From Mesobacillus campisalis (GTDB lineage: Bacteria; Bacillota; Bacilli; Bacillales; Cytobacillaceae), in NCBI RefSeq assembly GCF_000986785.1, contig NZ_LAYY01000097.1, positions 1 to 64,000 on the forward strand: 64,000 nucleotides of DNA, given 5' to 3'. The translations under genes were made by a program, and so were the position numbers. The notes under the pieces were generated by a model. The model worked only from the letters and a program-made list of their open reading frames with translations. It was not told the DNA's origin and did no database searches. The number at the start of each line of letters is the position of its first letter. Position 1 is the stretch's first letter. Positions 10,528-19,548 of the stretch are shown here, one piece after another.

Positions 10528-11184
10528 TTACAATGCCTTCTTTTCAAAACGGTTGATATCTGTGTCTGCACCAATGATGATAAGAATATCACCAGTTTGG
10601 ATCAATTCGTCTGCCTGGGGAGAGACAAGGATATCATTTCCCCTTTTAATAGCTACAATATTGATTCCATACTTGGCGCGAATATTTAAATCAATGATTG
10701 AATGGCCGCCAAGCTTGCTGCTCGCCACAATCTCCGCAATGCTGTGTTCATCAGAAAGCTCCAGGTAATCGAGCACGTTATTGGAAACAATATTATGTGC
10801 AATCCGCCTTCCCATATCCCTTTCCGGATGGACAACAAAATCAGCGCCAATTTTGCGCAGCACCTTTTCATGATAATCGTTTTGGGCTTTAACCGTTATT
10901 TTATTTACCCCAAGTTCCTTCAGCATTAGAGTTGTTAAAATACTTGCCTGGATATTATCGCCGATGGCGACAATCACATGGTCAAAGTTGCGGATTCCCA
11001 GGCTTTTAAGCACCTGCTCATCCGTTGTATCAGCACAAACGGCATGAGAGGCGATAGCTGCAAACTTATTGACCCTTTCCTCGTTATTATCTATTGCCAT
11101 GACAGGGACACCCTGCTCGGATAATTCCTTGCAGATGCTGCCGCCAAAGCGGCCTAAACCAATTACAGCAAATTCCTTTTTCAT
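10528..11184 (-). CDS. ktrC: Potassium uptake gating protein KtrC
   Basis: A 218-residue cytosolic RCK protein. The N-terminal RCK_N domain has the nucleotide-binding loop GLGRFGG (residues 9-15) with acidic ligand AIDNNE at the end of the second strand; a TrkA_C (RCK_C) domain occupies about 135-215. Such proteins form an octameric ring that gates a membrane KtrB/KtrD pore and, in the family, respond to ATP/ADP and c-di-AMP. The start at MKKEF is chosen because GGGGGGAACG stands just ahead. The partner ktrD is in this window but 42 kb away, as in B. subtilis where the two are also separate. Confidence 0.93.
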   Translation of the reverse strand: MKKEFAVIGLGRFGGSICKELSEQGVPVMAIDNNEERVNKFAAIASHAVCADTTDEQVLKSLGIRNFDHVIVAIGDNIQASILTTLMLKELGVNKITVKAQNDYHEKVLRKIGADFVVHPERDMGRRIAHNIVSNNVLDYLELSDEHSIAEIVASSKLGGHSIIDLNIRAKYGINIVAIKRGNDILVSPQADELIQTGDILIIIGADTDINRFEKKAL

Positions 11185-11260
11185 ATCGTTCCCCCCAAAC
11201 AATCCAGTTACAGTCCTATCTTAGCATAACGTCCCCTTAAGCAATAGGGATATTCATCCG

Positions 11261-12199
11261 TTAATTTGGTGGCTGCTGTTCTATGGGCGCTCCTGAAGGA
11301 TTCCTGCCTTTTCTTCTTCTTCTGAGAGCGGCCCAAACCAAAGCCAAAATGAATGTCAGCATGAACAATATTGGTAAATTTCCAATAAGCATAACGATAA
11401 GGCCTGACATAATGGAGAGCAGCACATTTATATTGACCGCGAACTGCTTTTCGATCTTTTGCCAGAGATTAAGATCGCTTTTAGCCATCACATGCGGGCT
11501 TTCCTCCATAAAAATGGTGACGGTCGAGTAGGAAGTCTGGTTCTGCAGGTATTTGATTCTTCCTTGCAGTTGTTCGATTTGTTCCTGGACAGCAGATAGG
11601 TCAGACGAAATCTTAAGAAGGTCTTCCGTTTTTTCGGCATCTTCCATAAATTTCAGCAGCCTTCCCTCCACAGCTTTTTTGGAGCGCAGCCTTGCCTCCA
11701 GGTCGACATATTCTTCTGTAACATCTTGGCCGCTTACATGGCGGTTAGCCACCCTTGCCGCTGCGTTCTCGGCATCAGAGATAAATGATGAAAAATGCTC
11801 TTGAGGAACCCTGAAAGTCATCGTACCGCTGCGCTGATTTTCATGTGCGTTTGCATTGGACTCCACTATGTATCCCCCGTAGGCAGATGCCTTACCCTCG
11901 AACTCCTTCTGGGCTTTGCCTATGTCTTTAACCTCAAGGTGGATTTCAGCTGTATAAATTACTTTCCGTTCCTCGGCCAGCGTTTCCATCCCTGCTCCTT
12001 CAGAGGTTCGGCCCTCGTCGTTGGCCTTTTCATTCTTCATGCTGGAATCACTATCCTGGACTGACATTTCTCCTTCCGCTTGTTCCACTGCACTGTCCCT
12101 TGATTCGGACATCTTGCTTTCGGACTGTCCCATGCCGCTGCATCCAGCCAAAAACAGCAAAACAAATAGAAAAGACAGTACTTTTCTCATTCCCTCCAT
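11261..12199 (-). CDS. DUF4349 membrane lipoprotein
   Basis: An exported protein of about 312 residues. A short signal ends in the lipobox FLAGC, then a Ser/Glu/Asp-rich linker, a DUF4349 domain (beta strands beginning RKVIYTAEIHLEVKD, then a coiled-coil region with EEYVDLEARLRSKKAVEGRLL), and near the C-terminus a pair of membrane helices followed by an Arg-rich RRRRKGRN tail. So the domain is held outside the cell by both a lipid anchor and a hairpin of helices. The start is uncertain: GTG at 12208, ATG at 12199 or ATG at 12190 are in frame. Function is unknown. Confidence 0.85.
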   Translation of the reverse strand: MEGMRKVLSFLFVLLFLAGCSGMGQSESKMSESRDSAVEQAEGEMSVQDSDSSMKNEKANDEGRTSEGAGMETLAEERKVIYTAEIHLEVKDIGKAQKEFEGKASAYGGYIVESNANAHENQRSGTMTFRVPQEHFSSFISDAENAAARVANRHVSGQDVTEEYVDLEARLRSKKAVEGRLLKFMEDAEKTEDLLKISSDLSAVQEQIEQLQGRIKYLQNQTSYSTVTIFMEESPHVMAKSDLNLWQKIEKQFAVNINVLLSIMSGLIVMLIGNLPILFMLTFILALVWAALRRRRKGRNPSGAPIEQQPPN

Positions 12200-12260
12200 G
12201 CACCACACCCCATTTCATTTATTAATATGACGTGTGAAACAGGTTAAAGTTACCAATAAA

Positions 12261-12288
12261 AAAAGCGGTCCATTGGACCTGCTTTTTT
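12261..12288 (-). terminator. Terminator after the thioredoxin-fold gene
   Basis: On the minus strand, an AGCAGGTCC/GGACCGCT hairpin with one mismatch is followed by a TTTTT run, eight bases past the stop at 12296. Confidence 0.7.
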
Positions 12289-12295
12289 ATTTTTA

Positions 12296-12748
12296 TTAAA
12301 TTCGCTCAAGTTCATCCAGTACCAGATTCACCCGCTTCTCGAGCATGTTCATTCCGCTGCCCCCAGCCTGGAAGTGACGGAGCCTGCCTTCTCTATCAAA
12401 TAGATAATAAGCAGGCACATATTTATTTTTAAAGCGGTCTGTCAGATGACGGTCATTGTCTATGAAGATTGGCTGTGTGATATCATGCTCTGCCGCAACC
12501 CTTTTAATTTCTTCAAGGTCTAGATCATCATCGGACCTTGGCATATGGACAGCAATCACATTGAGCCTGCCTTTAAATTTATCGCGAAACTCGTTGATCT
12601 GGGGCATTGCCTCCTTGCACAGGCGGCAGCTGATCGACCAAAAATGGAGAAGGACAGGTGCAGTGCCTATCAGCTCTTCCCTTGTCATTTTTCCATTCAG
12701 CCATTCCGATGCTCCAGTCAGTTCAGGCATTGGTTCTCGTAATTTCAT
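12296..12748 (-). CDS. Cytoplasmic TlpA/redoxin-like thiol protein
   Basis: A 150-residue thioredoxin-fold protein related to TlpA/AhpC-TSA redoxins. The active-site segment reads FWSISCRLCKEAMPQINEF: CRLC fills the CxxC position and the Ser-Ile-Ser replaces the usual TWC. The cis-Pro is in KYVPAYYLF. Unlike ResA or StoA, it has no signal peptide or membrane helix, so it should act in the cytoplasm, perhaps as a thiol reductase or peroxidase partner. I chose ATG 12748 because AGGTG is 6 bases ahead; GTG 12754 is the alternative. It follows dapL by 9 bases and is probably in the same transcript. Confidence 0.8.
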   Translation of the reverse strand: MKLREPMPELTGASEWLNGKMTREELIGTAPVLLHFWSISCRLCKEAMPQINEFRDKFKGRLNVIAVHMPRSDDDLDLEEIKRVAAEHDITQPIFIDNDRHLTDRFKNKYVPAYYLFDREGRLRHFQAGGSGMNMLEKRVNLVLDELERI

Positions 12749-12757
12749 TTTCACACC

Positions 12758-13879
12758 TCAGCTTGAACACTTGTATTGGATATACGATGTAAGAAGTGAA
12801 ATAGCCGACCCGATTGCCTTTTCGTCTGGATTAAGCCTCGAATGGTGAAGGCCGAAGCCTGAGTCCACTCCCAGCCAAAACATGAAGCCAGGAATCTCTT
12901 TCAGCATATACCCAAAGTCTTCTCCTGTCATGGCTTCCTTGCATTCTACTACCTTGAACTGTCCCATATTCCCGGCGAACTCCATAAATTCCCTGGTTAA
13001 CACCGGTTCATTGTAGACCTGATGGTACATGGCGCCAAAATCCACTTCTGCCTCACACTCATAGCCGACCTCTATACCACGGACAATGGACATCAGCCGC
13101 TGCTTGACTTTTGCCATTGACTCAGGTGACAGCGTGCGGATCGTGCCTTCAATCCTTGCCTTCTCTGCAATGATATTCTGGACTGTACCGCCAGTGATTT
13201 TCCCGATTGTGACAACAGCGCTGTCCAGTGGATCAACGTTCCGGGAGACGATCGTTTGAAGCTGGGTGACCAGGCTGCAAGCGGCAATGACCATATCATT
13301 CGTTTTGTGGGGATAGGCAGCATGCCCGCCTTTTCCCTTCAGATCGATAAACAGTTCCGAGGTATTGGCAAAGAGCAATCCTTCCTTAAGCGCAACCGTG
13401 CCTACCGGGTATTCCGGGGCAATATGAAGAGCCACAACCATATCCGGCTTCCATTCCTTCATAATATCCGTTTTCAGCATTGGCTCTGCCCCACCAGGGC
13501 CTTCCTCGGCAGGCTGAAACATAAACAGCAGATTGTCATGAACAGGATACATGACAAAATGGTGGATCAACCCAAGGGCGATACTCATATGAAAATCATG
13601 GCCGCAGGCATGCATTCTGCCTTCATGGACAGATTTGAACTCAAGTCCTGTTTCTTCAGTAATTGGCAGGCCATCGATATCGGCGCGATATCCCACCGTT
13701 TTACGAGGGTTCAGACCCTTGATTTTTACAAACACACCTGTTTTCCAAGTCTTAACCTCCATCCGTTCCTGAGGAAGAGTTTGGAGATATTCCAGCAAAT
13801 AGGACTGGGTTTTATATTCCTGAAAGCCGAGCTCGGGAATTTGATGAAGATCCCTTCTGATATTAATAAATGTATCCAC
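12758..13879 (-). CDS. dapL: N-acetyldiaminopimelate deacetylase
   Basis: A 373-residue M20-family metallo-amidohydrolase that removes acetate from N-acetyl-LL-diaminopimelate, the last acetyl-branch step to LL-DAP for lysine and peptidoglycan. Visible metal and catalytic motifs: [32 protein letters not shown] and the dimerisation segment [11 protein letters not shown]. The C-terminal [10 protein letters not shown] is also conserved. Close relatives are hippurate hydrolases, but position right after dapH identifies it (YkuR in B. subtilis). A terminator-like hairpin separates it from dapH. Confidence 0.93.
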   Translation of the reverse strand: MDTFINIRRDLHQIPELGFQEYKTQSYLLEYLQTLPQERMEVKTWKTGVFVKIKGLNPRKTVGYRADIDGLPITEETGLEFKSVHEGRMHACGHDFHMSIALGLIHHFVMYPVHDNLLFMFQPAEEGPGGAEPMLKTDIMKEWKPDMVVALHIAPEYPVGTVALKEGLLFANTSELFIDLKGKGGHAAYPHKTNDMVIAACSLVTQLQTIVSRNVDPLDSAVVTIGKITGGTVQNIIAEKARIEGTIRTLSPESMAKVKQRLMSIVRGIEVGYECEAEVDFGAMYHQVYNEPVLTREFMEFAGNMGQFKVVECKEAMTGEDFGYMLKEIPGFMFWLGVDSGFGLHHSRLNPDEKAIGSAISLLTSYIQYKCSS

Positions 13880-13903
13880 TTGAGAGCCTCCTTGCCTAGA
13901 AAG

Positions 13904-13928
13904 AAAGCGCGGATATACTCCGCGCTTT
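13904..13928 (-). terminator. Hairpin between dapH and dapL (attenuator or partial terminator)
   Basis: A 10-bp perfect stem (AAAGCGCGGA/TCCGCGCTTT, loop GTATA) followed on the minus strand by CTTTCT. It lies between two genes of one pathway, so it may cut or tune transcription into dapL rather than end the operon. Confidence 0.75.
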
Positions 13929-13950
13929 TAAAACATTCCATACACCAAAC

Positions 13951-14661
13951 TTAAAGCTGGCGCAGTTCCTGCTTGATTTCCGTTTTTGATTTGGTTTTCT
14001 CATCGATTTCCTTAATCACACGCGCAGGTATTCCTGCAACCACTGTGTTTGGCGGTACATCGTCCACTACAATTGCTCCTGCAGCAACAACAGCACCCTT
14101 TCCGACTGTTACACCTTCCAAAACAACAGCATTGGCACCGATGACTACTTCATCCTCCACAATTACAGGCTTTGCAGAAGGCGGCTCAATGACGCCTGCA
14201 AGGACAGCCCCTGCTCCTACATGACAGTTTTTACCGACCGTTGCACGTCCACCAAGGACAGCATTCATATCAATCATTGTGCCTTCCCCGATTACAGCAC
14301 CGATATTGATGGAAGCACCCATCATAATGACCGCATTATCGCCAATTTCTACCTGATCACGAATAATTGCGCCTGGCTCAATTCGAGCCTTGATGTTTTT
14401 CATATCCAAAAGCGGGATAGCGGAATTTCTGCGGTCATTTTCCACCACATACTCATCAATTTTATCCTGGTTAGCCTCAAGCACAGAATTGATTTCTGCC
14501 CATTCACCAAATACTACACCACTGTTTCCTGAGATGAATGTCTTGGAACTGGAGCCAAAATCCAGGCCTTCAAGATTTCCTTTTACATACACCTTAACAG
14601 GTGTTGCCTTTTTGCTGTTCTGAATGAAAGAGATAATTTCGTTTGCGTCCATCATTTTCAT
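13951..14661 (-). CDS. dapH: Tetrahydrodipicolinate N-acetyltransferase
   Basis: A 236-residue acetyltransferase that uses acetyl-CoA to acetylate tetrahydrodipicolinate, the first step of the acetyl branch of DAP synthesis. An N-terminal alpha/beta domain is followed by a left-handed beta-helix of hexapeptide repeats ([13 protein letters not shown] through [11 protein letters not shown]) and a charged C-terminal helix ending KQELRQL. I start it at MKMMDAN because GGAGGTAC sits 8 bases ahead; a longer frame begins five codons upstream. It forms a trimer. Partners patA and dapL are both in this window. Confidence 0.96.
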   Translation of the reverse strand: MKMMDANEIISFIQNSKKATPVKVYVKGNLEGLDFGSSSKTFISGNSGVVFGEWAEINSVLEANQDKIDEYVVENDRRNSAIPLLDMKNIKARIEPGAIIRDQVEIGDNAVIMMGASINIGAVIGEGTMIDMNAVLGGRATVGKNCHVGAGAVLAGVIEPPSAKPVIVEDEVVIGANAVVLEGVTVGKGAVVAAGAIVVDDVPPNTVVAGIPARVIKEIDEKTKSKTEIKQELRQL

Positions 14662-14742
14662 TTGAAGTACCTCCATTAGGATTATGTATTTTCAGCTAAA
14701 AATTACTTTACCAAACTAAACTGCTTTACACAAGAAATTGCT

Positions 14743-15630
14743 TTATGAATCTGTCGAACTTTCCAAATGTTCCTTGATAATTTCAATAAAGGCTTGAACC
14801 TGTTTCAATTGAAAGGCCGACTCATACCCTATCAGCCATGTATCCCGTTTAATAGGTTTCCCATCCTCATCAAGAAGAGGGATTTTAAAGATGTTTTCTT
14901 CACCGCCGCTAAGGGTGATTTCAGGCAAGATGGCGTACCCAATCCCGTTAAAAGTCATTTGTTTACATGTTTCAATCTGATCGACAATAATCGTTCTTTT
15001 GGGAGGAGTTTGAAAGTTGCGCAGCCACCAATCCTGGATTTCCTGATAATAATTTGAATCACTCTTGAACTGAATGAAGGGCCGATCCGTTTCCAGCACC
15101 TGTTCCGGCCTCATGATCTCGGTATCGACAAGGTTTAACGTATCCTGGAACAAGTGAATCTTGACCCCCTTCCAGTCCGGTGTCCCCCTGATGATCCCGA
15201 TATGAACCTGGTCCTCGTAAAGCGCCTTGGCAATTTCACTGCTCCAGCCTGTAATTAAAGAAATCTTCGCCTGTGGATGCCTGCTGACAAATTTTTTCAG
15301 TACTTGCGGGAGCCAATTTTGGCCAACAATGGAGGCGACAGCAATTTTCAGAGTCCCGTATACCTCTGCATCGAGCGACGAAATCGCTTCCCTCACCTTT
15401 TCTTCCTTTGCCAGCATCTCCTGGGCAAATTGAAGGACAATCTCGCCTGCAGGGGTTAGGGAAAGCCCCTTCTGTGAACGGATAAACAGTTTTGCTCCCC
15501 AATCCTTTTCAATCGTCTGCAAGCGCTGGGATAGCGCTGGCTGGGACACGAAAAGACGCTCGGCGGCCTTTCTCATATTCATTTCCTGAGCAAGAATCGA
15601 GAGCAAATGGAACTCGGACAAAGACGACAT
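14743..15630 (-). CDS. ccpC: LysR-type regulator CcpC
   Basis: A 295-residue LysR-family regulator. The N-terminal winged helix-turn-helix (RKAAERLFVSQPALSQRLQTIE, residues 20-41) is followed by a periplasmic-binding-fold effector domain. The sequence, including SLITGWSSEI and DQIETCKQM, matches CcpC, the citrate-responsive repressor of citZ and citB. It starts two bases after the stop of a drug-efflux gene, so it is probably co-transcribed with the pump, an arrangement I do not recall from B. subtilis. Downstream comes dapH, with which it shares orientation but not tight spacing. Confidence 0.9.
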   Translation of the reverse strand: MSSLSEFHLLSILAQEMNMRKAAERLFVSQPALSQRLQTIEKDWGAKLFIRSQKGLSLTPAGEIVLQFAQEMLAKEEKVREAISSLDAEVYGTLKIAVASIVGQNWLPQVLKKFVSRHPQAKISLITGWSSEIAKALYEDQVHIGIIRGTPDWKGVKIHLFQDTLNLVDTEIMRPEQVLETDRPFIQFKSDSNYYQEIQDWWLRNFQTPPKRTIIVDQIETCKQMTFNGIGYAILPEITLSGGEENIFKIPLLDEDGKPIKRDTWLIGYESAFQLKQVQAFIEIIKEHLESSTDS

Positions 15631-15632
15631 AC

Positions 15633-17159
15633 TTATTCCCCCCTAGGCTCAACCTCTTTTTTCGGCAGGAAAGCCATTAGCACAAGACTGATTACAGCGA
15701 ATATGACCAAAACAAGGTAAACAGTATGCAGGGCGCCCGTCAGCCCTTCCTGCAGCAATGTCTTCACATCAACAGGCAAGGCTCTTCTTTCGCTCTCATT
15801 CAGAAGCATATTCATGGAGTCAATGGTTATTTCACCTATCCCCAAGTCCCCTTTATCCTTTAAATGGCTCTGAAGCACACTGTTGAGGATTCCTCCCAAA
15901 AGAGCGGCTCCTATCGTATTTCCGAGATTTCTCATAAACATATTCCCTGCTGTAGCAGCACCACGCTGCTCCCATGGAACTGTGCTTTGAATGGACACAA
16001 TAAAAGCCGTGCTGGTCAAACCCATTCCCACCCCAAACGCGAACGATCCGGCCGCTGCCCACAGCGGTCCTCCCTCAGGAGAAAGGGTGGCAAACAAGAG
16101 GCTGCCGATAATGAGGGCCCCTCCTCCGAGTAATGAAGTCGTGCGGAAGCCAATCTTCAATAACAGCCAGCCTGAAACCGTTGAGGCAATCGGCCAGCCA
16201 ATTGACATCGCCGTTAAGGTAAATCCAGCAACAATTGGCGACCTTTCCATGACACCCTGGACAAACGCGGGAAGAAAGCTGGATATGCCAATCAGCATCA
16301 TCCCTGTGACAAGCGAGGTAATATTGGCAATGAAAATGGGACGCACCCCCCACATGCTGAAGTCCATCATGGGTTCGACCGCTTTTCGTTCATTTAGAAC
16401 AAACAGTATGAAGGCTGCCGTGCTGACCAGCATGAGGGCAGCCGCCTGGACAGATGTCCAGGATATATGTACCCCGCCTTCGACAAGCAATACCATAAAG
16501 CTGCTTATCGCGAATGTAAGCAATACAGCACCGCGATAATCAATGGACCGCTTTTTCTTTTCAATGTTTTCGTGCAGAAAGAACCAAATTCCCGCAATTG
16601 CCAGGAAGCCGAGGGGAATATTGATCCAGAAAACATAGCGCCAGCTGACAAATTCGACCAGCAGCCCCCCAATTGCCGGTCCTGAGACGGCTGAGATGCC
16701 CCATACACTGGATAGGTACCCTTGTATTTTGGCCCTTTCTTCTTTTGTGTATATATCTCCAACAATGGTTGTTGCCACTGGAGTAACAGCACCTGCACCA
16801 AAACCCTGTATCAGCCTGAAAAGGATAAGGAGTTCCATGGAGGGAGCCAAACCGCAAAGGATCGACCCGATAAGAAAAATGATAATTCCAAAAATGAGGA
16901 TTGGCTTTCTCCCAAACAAATCGGATAGCTTCCCATAAATCAAGACTGTTACCGCGTTCATCAAGAGATAAGCTGAAAATACCCAGCTGTACAGCGAGAA
17001 GCCCCCCAGGTCCCCGACGATGGCGGGCATGGCCGTTGAAACAATCGTTGCCTCGATTGCTCCCATGAACATTGCCAGCATGACGGCAGCCAGGACAAGC
17101 GGTCTTTTTGTCTGAAGCTGATGCTTTGAAGAACGTGCGATATCCTGTTTCCCCCTCAC
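15633..17159 (-). CDS. DHA2-family MFS multidrug efflux pump
   Basis: A 508-residue major facilitator with the 14-helix plan of the drug:H+ antiporter-2 family (EmrB/QacA/Bmr3 type). Motif C-like SSVWGISAVSGPAIGGLL, the motif A loop GKLSDLFGRKP and FGAGAVTPVATT are visible; the N-terminus is Lys/Arg-rich and the last helix is followed by PKKEVEP. Start GTG 17159 has GAGGTGAT just ahead. The downstream ccpC begins two bases after the stop. Substrate cannot be read from the sequence; drugs or small organic anions are possible. Confidence 0.88.
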   Translation of the reverse strand: MRGKQDIARSSKHQLQTKRPLVLAAVMLAMFMGAIEATIVSTAMPAIVGDLGGFSLYSWVFSAYLLMNAVTVLIYGKLSDLFGRKPILIFGIIIFLIGSILCGLAPSMELLILFRLIQGFGAGAVTPVATTIVGDIYTKEERAKIQGYLSSVWGISAVSGPAIGGLLVEFVSWRYVFWINIPLGFLAIAGIWFFLHENIEKKKRSIDYRGAVLLTFAISSFMVLLVEGGVHISWTSVQAAALMLVSTAAFILFVLNERKAVEPMMDFSMWGVRPIFIANITSLVTGMMLIGISSFLPAFVQGVMERSPIVAGFTLTAMSIGWPIASTVSGWLLLKIGFRTTSLLGGGALIIGSLLFATLSPEGGPLWAAAGSFAFGVGMGLTSTAFIVSIQSTVPWEQRGAATAGNMFMRNLGNTIGAALLGGILNSVLQSHLKDKGDLGIGEITIDSMNMLLNESERRALPVDVKTLLQEGLTGALHTVYLVLVIFAVISLVLMAFLPKKEVEPRGE

Positions 17160-17188
17160 CTAATCACCTCATTCCATGTGAAAAAAGA

Positions 17189-17211
17189 AGCCCCCGCTTT
17201 TTCCGGGGGCT
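17189..17211 (-). terminator. Terminator after darB
   Basis: An 8-bp GC-rich stem (AGCCCCCG/CGGGGGCT) followed on the minus strand by TCTTTTTT, a few bases past the darB stop and just before the efflux gene start. Confidence 0.9.
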
Positions 17212-17215
17212 GCAG

Positions 17216-17656
17216 TTATCCTTTGTTAAGCTGGAACCTTTCCAATTGCATCAGCACGGCTCTTCTGGTAAGAATTCCTTCAAAAAGCCCATCATCATCT
17301 TCCACGCATAAAAATGGGTGGTCCACCAGATGCCCAAGAGAAGATTGAAGCGTCGCGTTAATATTGATTCTCGGGATGGACTTATTCATAGCTTCTTCCA
17401 CCCGTTTCCGCTCGAGCAGCTCAAACTCTATGCGTTCAATTCCCAAAATGGAATCCATAATGATTGGTGTACTAATCAGGCCATGCAGCCGAAAATGCGG
17501 GTCCAATACCGGAACAGCTGTATATCCGCTCCTGGTCAACACTAGCAGTGCATGCTCAAGGCTGTTTCCAATCTGCACATGAGCCACACGTTCAGCAGAT
17601 ATTAACAAGTCTTTAATACTCATCTGTAAAAATTCTCCACTTTGTTGAGAAGGCAT
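17216..17656 (-). CDS. darB: c-di-AMP-binding CBS protein DarB
   Basis: A 146-residue protein made of a pair of CBS domains (about 14-70 and 85-140), with the segments HVQIGNSLEHALLVLT and GYTAVPVLD strongly conserved. It matches YkuL/DarB, which in B. subtilis binds c-di-AMP and, when unliganded, stimulates the (p)ppGpp synthetase Rel and pyruvate carboxylase. The ribosome site GGGAG is about 10 bases from ATG. It lies between ykuJ and ccpC, as in B. subtilis, and has its own terminator. Confidence 0.9.
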   Translation of the reverse strand: MPSQQSGEFLQMSIKDLLISAERVAHVQIGNSLEHALLVLTRSGYTAVPVLDPHFRLHGLISTPIIMDSILGIERIEFELLERKRVEEAMNKSIPRININATLQSSLGHLVDHPFLCVEDDDGLFEGILTRRAVLMQLERFQLNKG

Positions 17657-17757
17657 TGTCGAAAAACTCCCTAGAATGGATTTCTATCATCCCTATTTTA
17701 TCACACTTTCTTCGGCGGTGTCGTTATATTAACCGCTTTCAGCGACTAAGTAAAAAA

Positions 17758-17774
17758 GAGGCCATCACGGCCCC
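17758..17774 (-). terminator. Terminator after ykuJ
   Basis: A short hairpin (GGGGCC/GGCCTC with one mismatch) followed on the minus strand by TTTTTT, immediately past the ykuJ stop codon. Confidence 0.75.
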
Positions 17775-17777
17775 TTT

Positions 17778-18014
17778 TTATTGAATTAGATCGAATATTT
17801 CAATGGTGATCATATCAATATTGTCAAATTGGTATTTCTTTGGCTTTTCTTTCTCATTGTAAACTTCCAGTTCATACGTTTCTGTTTTTGGGTGATACGT
17901 TACCTGGCACTTTCGCTCGCCGTTTACCTCAAAAAAACGCTGGGCAGGTTCTCCGCTGGCAGCCGTTTCCTGAAGACTCTTCAACCGTGTAATAATACCT
18001 TGAAGCTGTGACAT
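17778..18014 (-). CDS. ykuJ: YkuJ family protein (DUF1797)
   Basis: A 78-residue cytosolic protein. MSQLQGIITRLKSLQ, CQVTYHP and the C-terminal FDNIDMITIEIFDLIQ are nearly identical to YkuJ of B. subtilis. The fold is a small alpha/beta domain; the function of the family is unknown. It is the first of the minus-strand genes here, with its promoter in the 214-base gap shared with the divergent MBL hydrolase gene, and no operon partner. Confidence 0.9.
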   Translation of the reverse strand: MSQLQGIITRLKSLQETAASGEPAQRFFEVNGERKCQVTYHPKTETYELEVYNEKEKPKKYQFDNIDMITIEIFDLIQ

Positions 18015-18228
18015 AGTTCCTCTCCTTTCAAAATTAAAAAAGCGAATGCGGCGCTTTCCTAATCTTCATAAATCAGATTTAACAATAGGGTTCTCTTTTG
18101 ACATGTTTCTATGCCTGACGAAATAAATTCTGAATTGTCCAGTCCTATTCCTTTACATGCCAATATTAACAGAATAAAATAATGACAGGCATTTGTACAA
18201 GCAAAACCTTTGAAGGGAGCGAATTTTA

Positions 18229-19179
18229 TTGGGAAAACCTATGCAGCTGACGGAAAAAATCCATTTAATCGATGGTCACGATCTCGGTATGGAGGAGCGG
18301 ACAGGAAGCTATGTGCTGATGGAGGATGACATTACTCTCATTGAAACCTCCGCGAGCCCATCCGTCCCGCATATACTGGCTGGCCTTAAAGACCTTGGTC
18401 TTGCACCTTCAGACATAAAATACATCATCGTTACCCATATACACCTCGACCACTCAGGCGGCGCAGGGCTGTTGCTTACATATTGTCCAAATGCAAAAAT
18501 CGTTGTACACCCAAAGGGCCAACGCCATCTAGCAAACCCTTCAAGATTAATCACCAGCGCAAAAGCCGTCTATCGGGAAAAATTCGAAGCATTATTCGAT
18601 CCCATCCTGCCTGTTCCTGAAGAAAATATTCTGGTGAAGGCTGATGGTGAAACGCTACAAATCAGTGAAGATTGTGTATTGACATTCCATGATTCTCCCG
18701 GGCACGCCAACCATCATTTCAGCATTTTTCATCCAGGGGTAAAAGGATTGTTCAGTGGAGATACAATCGGCATATATTATCCTCAGCTTGCTCGAAGAGG
18801 GATTGAATTGTATATCCCTTCCACTTCACCCAATCAATTTGATCCCGACAAAATGCTTTACTCAATAGAAACCTTTGAACAGCTAAAGGCAGAGCGCCTT
18901 TTCTTTGGACACTTCGGCATGTCGGAACACCCAGAGGAAGCATACAGCCAGGTAAAATATTGGCTGGAAGTATTCTGTTCCACCGCAGAGACTGCCTTTA
19001 GTGAAGGCAGTGATTTTGAGGAAAGGACGAATCTTGCCGCACAAAAGCTTTATGGGAGAGTCAAAAATCAATTGCTTGAAAACGGGCTGAATGATAATGA
19101 CCCTATTTTTGAACTTCTCTCTCTCGACCTTCAAATAAGTTCGATGGGCCTAATCGATTACCTAACCAGAAAAAAATAA
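18229..19179 (+). CDS. MBL-fold metallo-hydrolase
   Basis: A 316-residue metallo-beta-lactamase-fold hydrolase of the glyoxalase II/quinolone-type group. The metal motif THIHLDHSGG supplies the HxHxDH ligands, followed by SPGHANHH (third His), FSGDTIG (bridging Asp) and FFGHFG (last His). A helical C-terminal extension of about 90 residues follows. The TTG start at 18229 is supported by AAGGGAG with 9-base spacing. It is followed after 10 bases by a glutaredoxin-like gene, hinting at a thiol-ester or oxidised-thiol substrate; that is inference. Confidence 0.88.
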   Translation: MGKPMQLTEKIHLIDGHDLGMEERTGSYVLMEDDITLIETSASPSVPHILAGLKDLGLAPSDIKYIIVTHIHLDHSGGAGLLLTYCPNAKIVVHPKGQRHLANPSRLITSAKAVYREKFEALFDPILPVPEENILVKADGETLQISEDCVLTFHDSPGHANHHFSIFHPGVKGLFSGDTIGIYYPQLARRGIELYIPSTSPNQFDPDKMLYSIETFEQLKAERLFFGHFGMSEHPEEAYSQVKYWLEVFCSTAETAFSEGSDFEERTNLAAQKLYGRVKNQLLENGLNDNDPIFELLSLDLQISSMGLIDYLTRKK

Positions 19180-19189
19180 TGGAGGCAGC

Positions 19190-19429
19190 ATGATGTCACA
19201 GATAACTATATATACCCAGAACGATTGTCCTCCGTGTCAAATCGTCAAAATGTTTTTAAAGGATCATCAGGTGGACTTTGAAGAAAAAAACATTACATCC
19301 GATCCTAAAGCAAGGAACGAGCTGACACAGGTTTATGGAGCATACTCAACACCCACCGTTGTAGCTGGCAATGAAGTAATCATCGGATTTGAACTGGAAA
19401 AATTAAAAAAAGCGTTAAGCCTTGAATAG
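19190..19429 (+). CDS. Glutaredoxin-like (NrdH-type) redox protein
   Basis: A 79-residue thioredoxin-fold protein with redox motif CPPC (in NDCPPCQIVKMFL), cis-Pro in YSTPTVV and the glutaredoxin GFELEKLKKAL tail. The size and CPPC site fit the NrdH/YtnI/BrxC-like small redoxins of Bacillaceae. GGAGGCAGC lies before a double ATG; either could start it. It is almost certainly in one transcript with the MBL hydrolase ahead, and is followed by a strong terminator. Confidence 0.88.
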   Translation: MMSQITIYTQNDCPPCQIVKMFLKDHQVDFEEKNITSDPKARNELTQVYGAYSTPTVVAGNEVIIGFELEKLKKALSLE

Positions 19430-19438
19430 CCTCATACA

Positions 19439-19471
19439 AAAACGAAGCGCCTTCCATCAGCGCTTCGTTTT
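19439..19471 (+). terminator. Terminator after the glutaredoxin-like gene
   Basis: A 12-bp perfect stem (AAAACGAAGCGC/GCGCTTCGTTTT) ending in TTTTTGG, ten bases past the stop. Confidence 0.93.
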
Positions 19472-19548
19472 TGGTTCTTGCATATGTCTTCCTGTGCAGC
19501 CTGATTCCGCCCCCTTGCGGACGTACCCGACGGCTTCGTAAAGCCATC

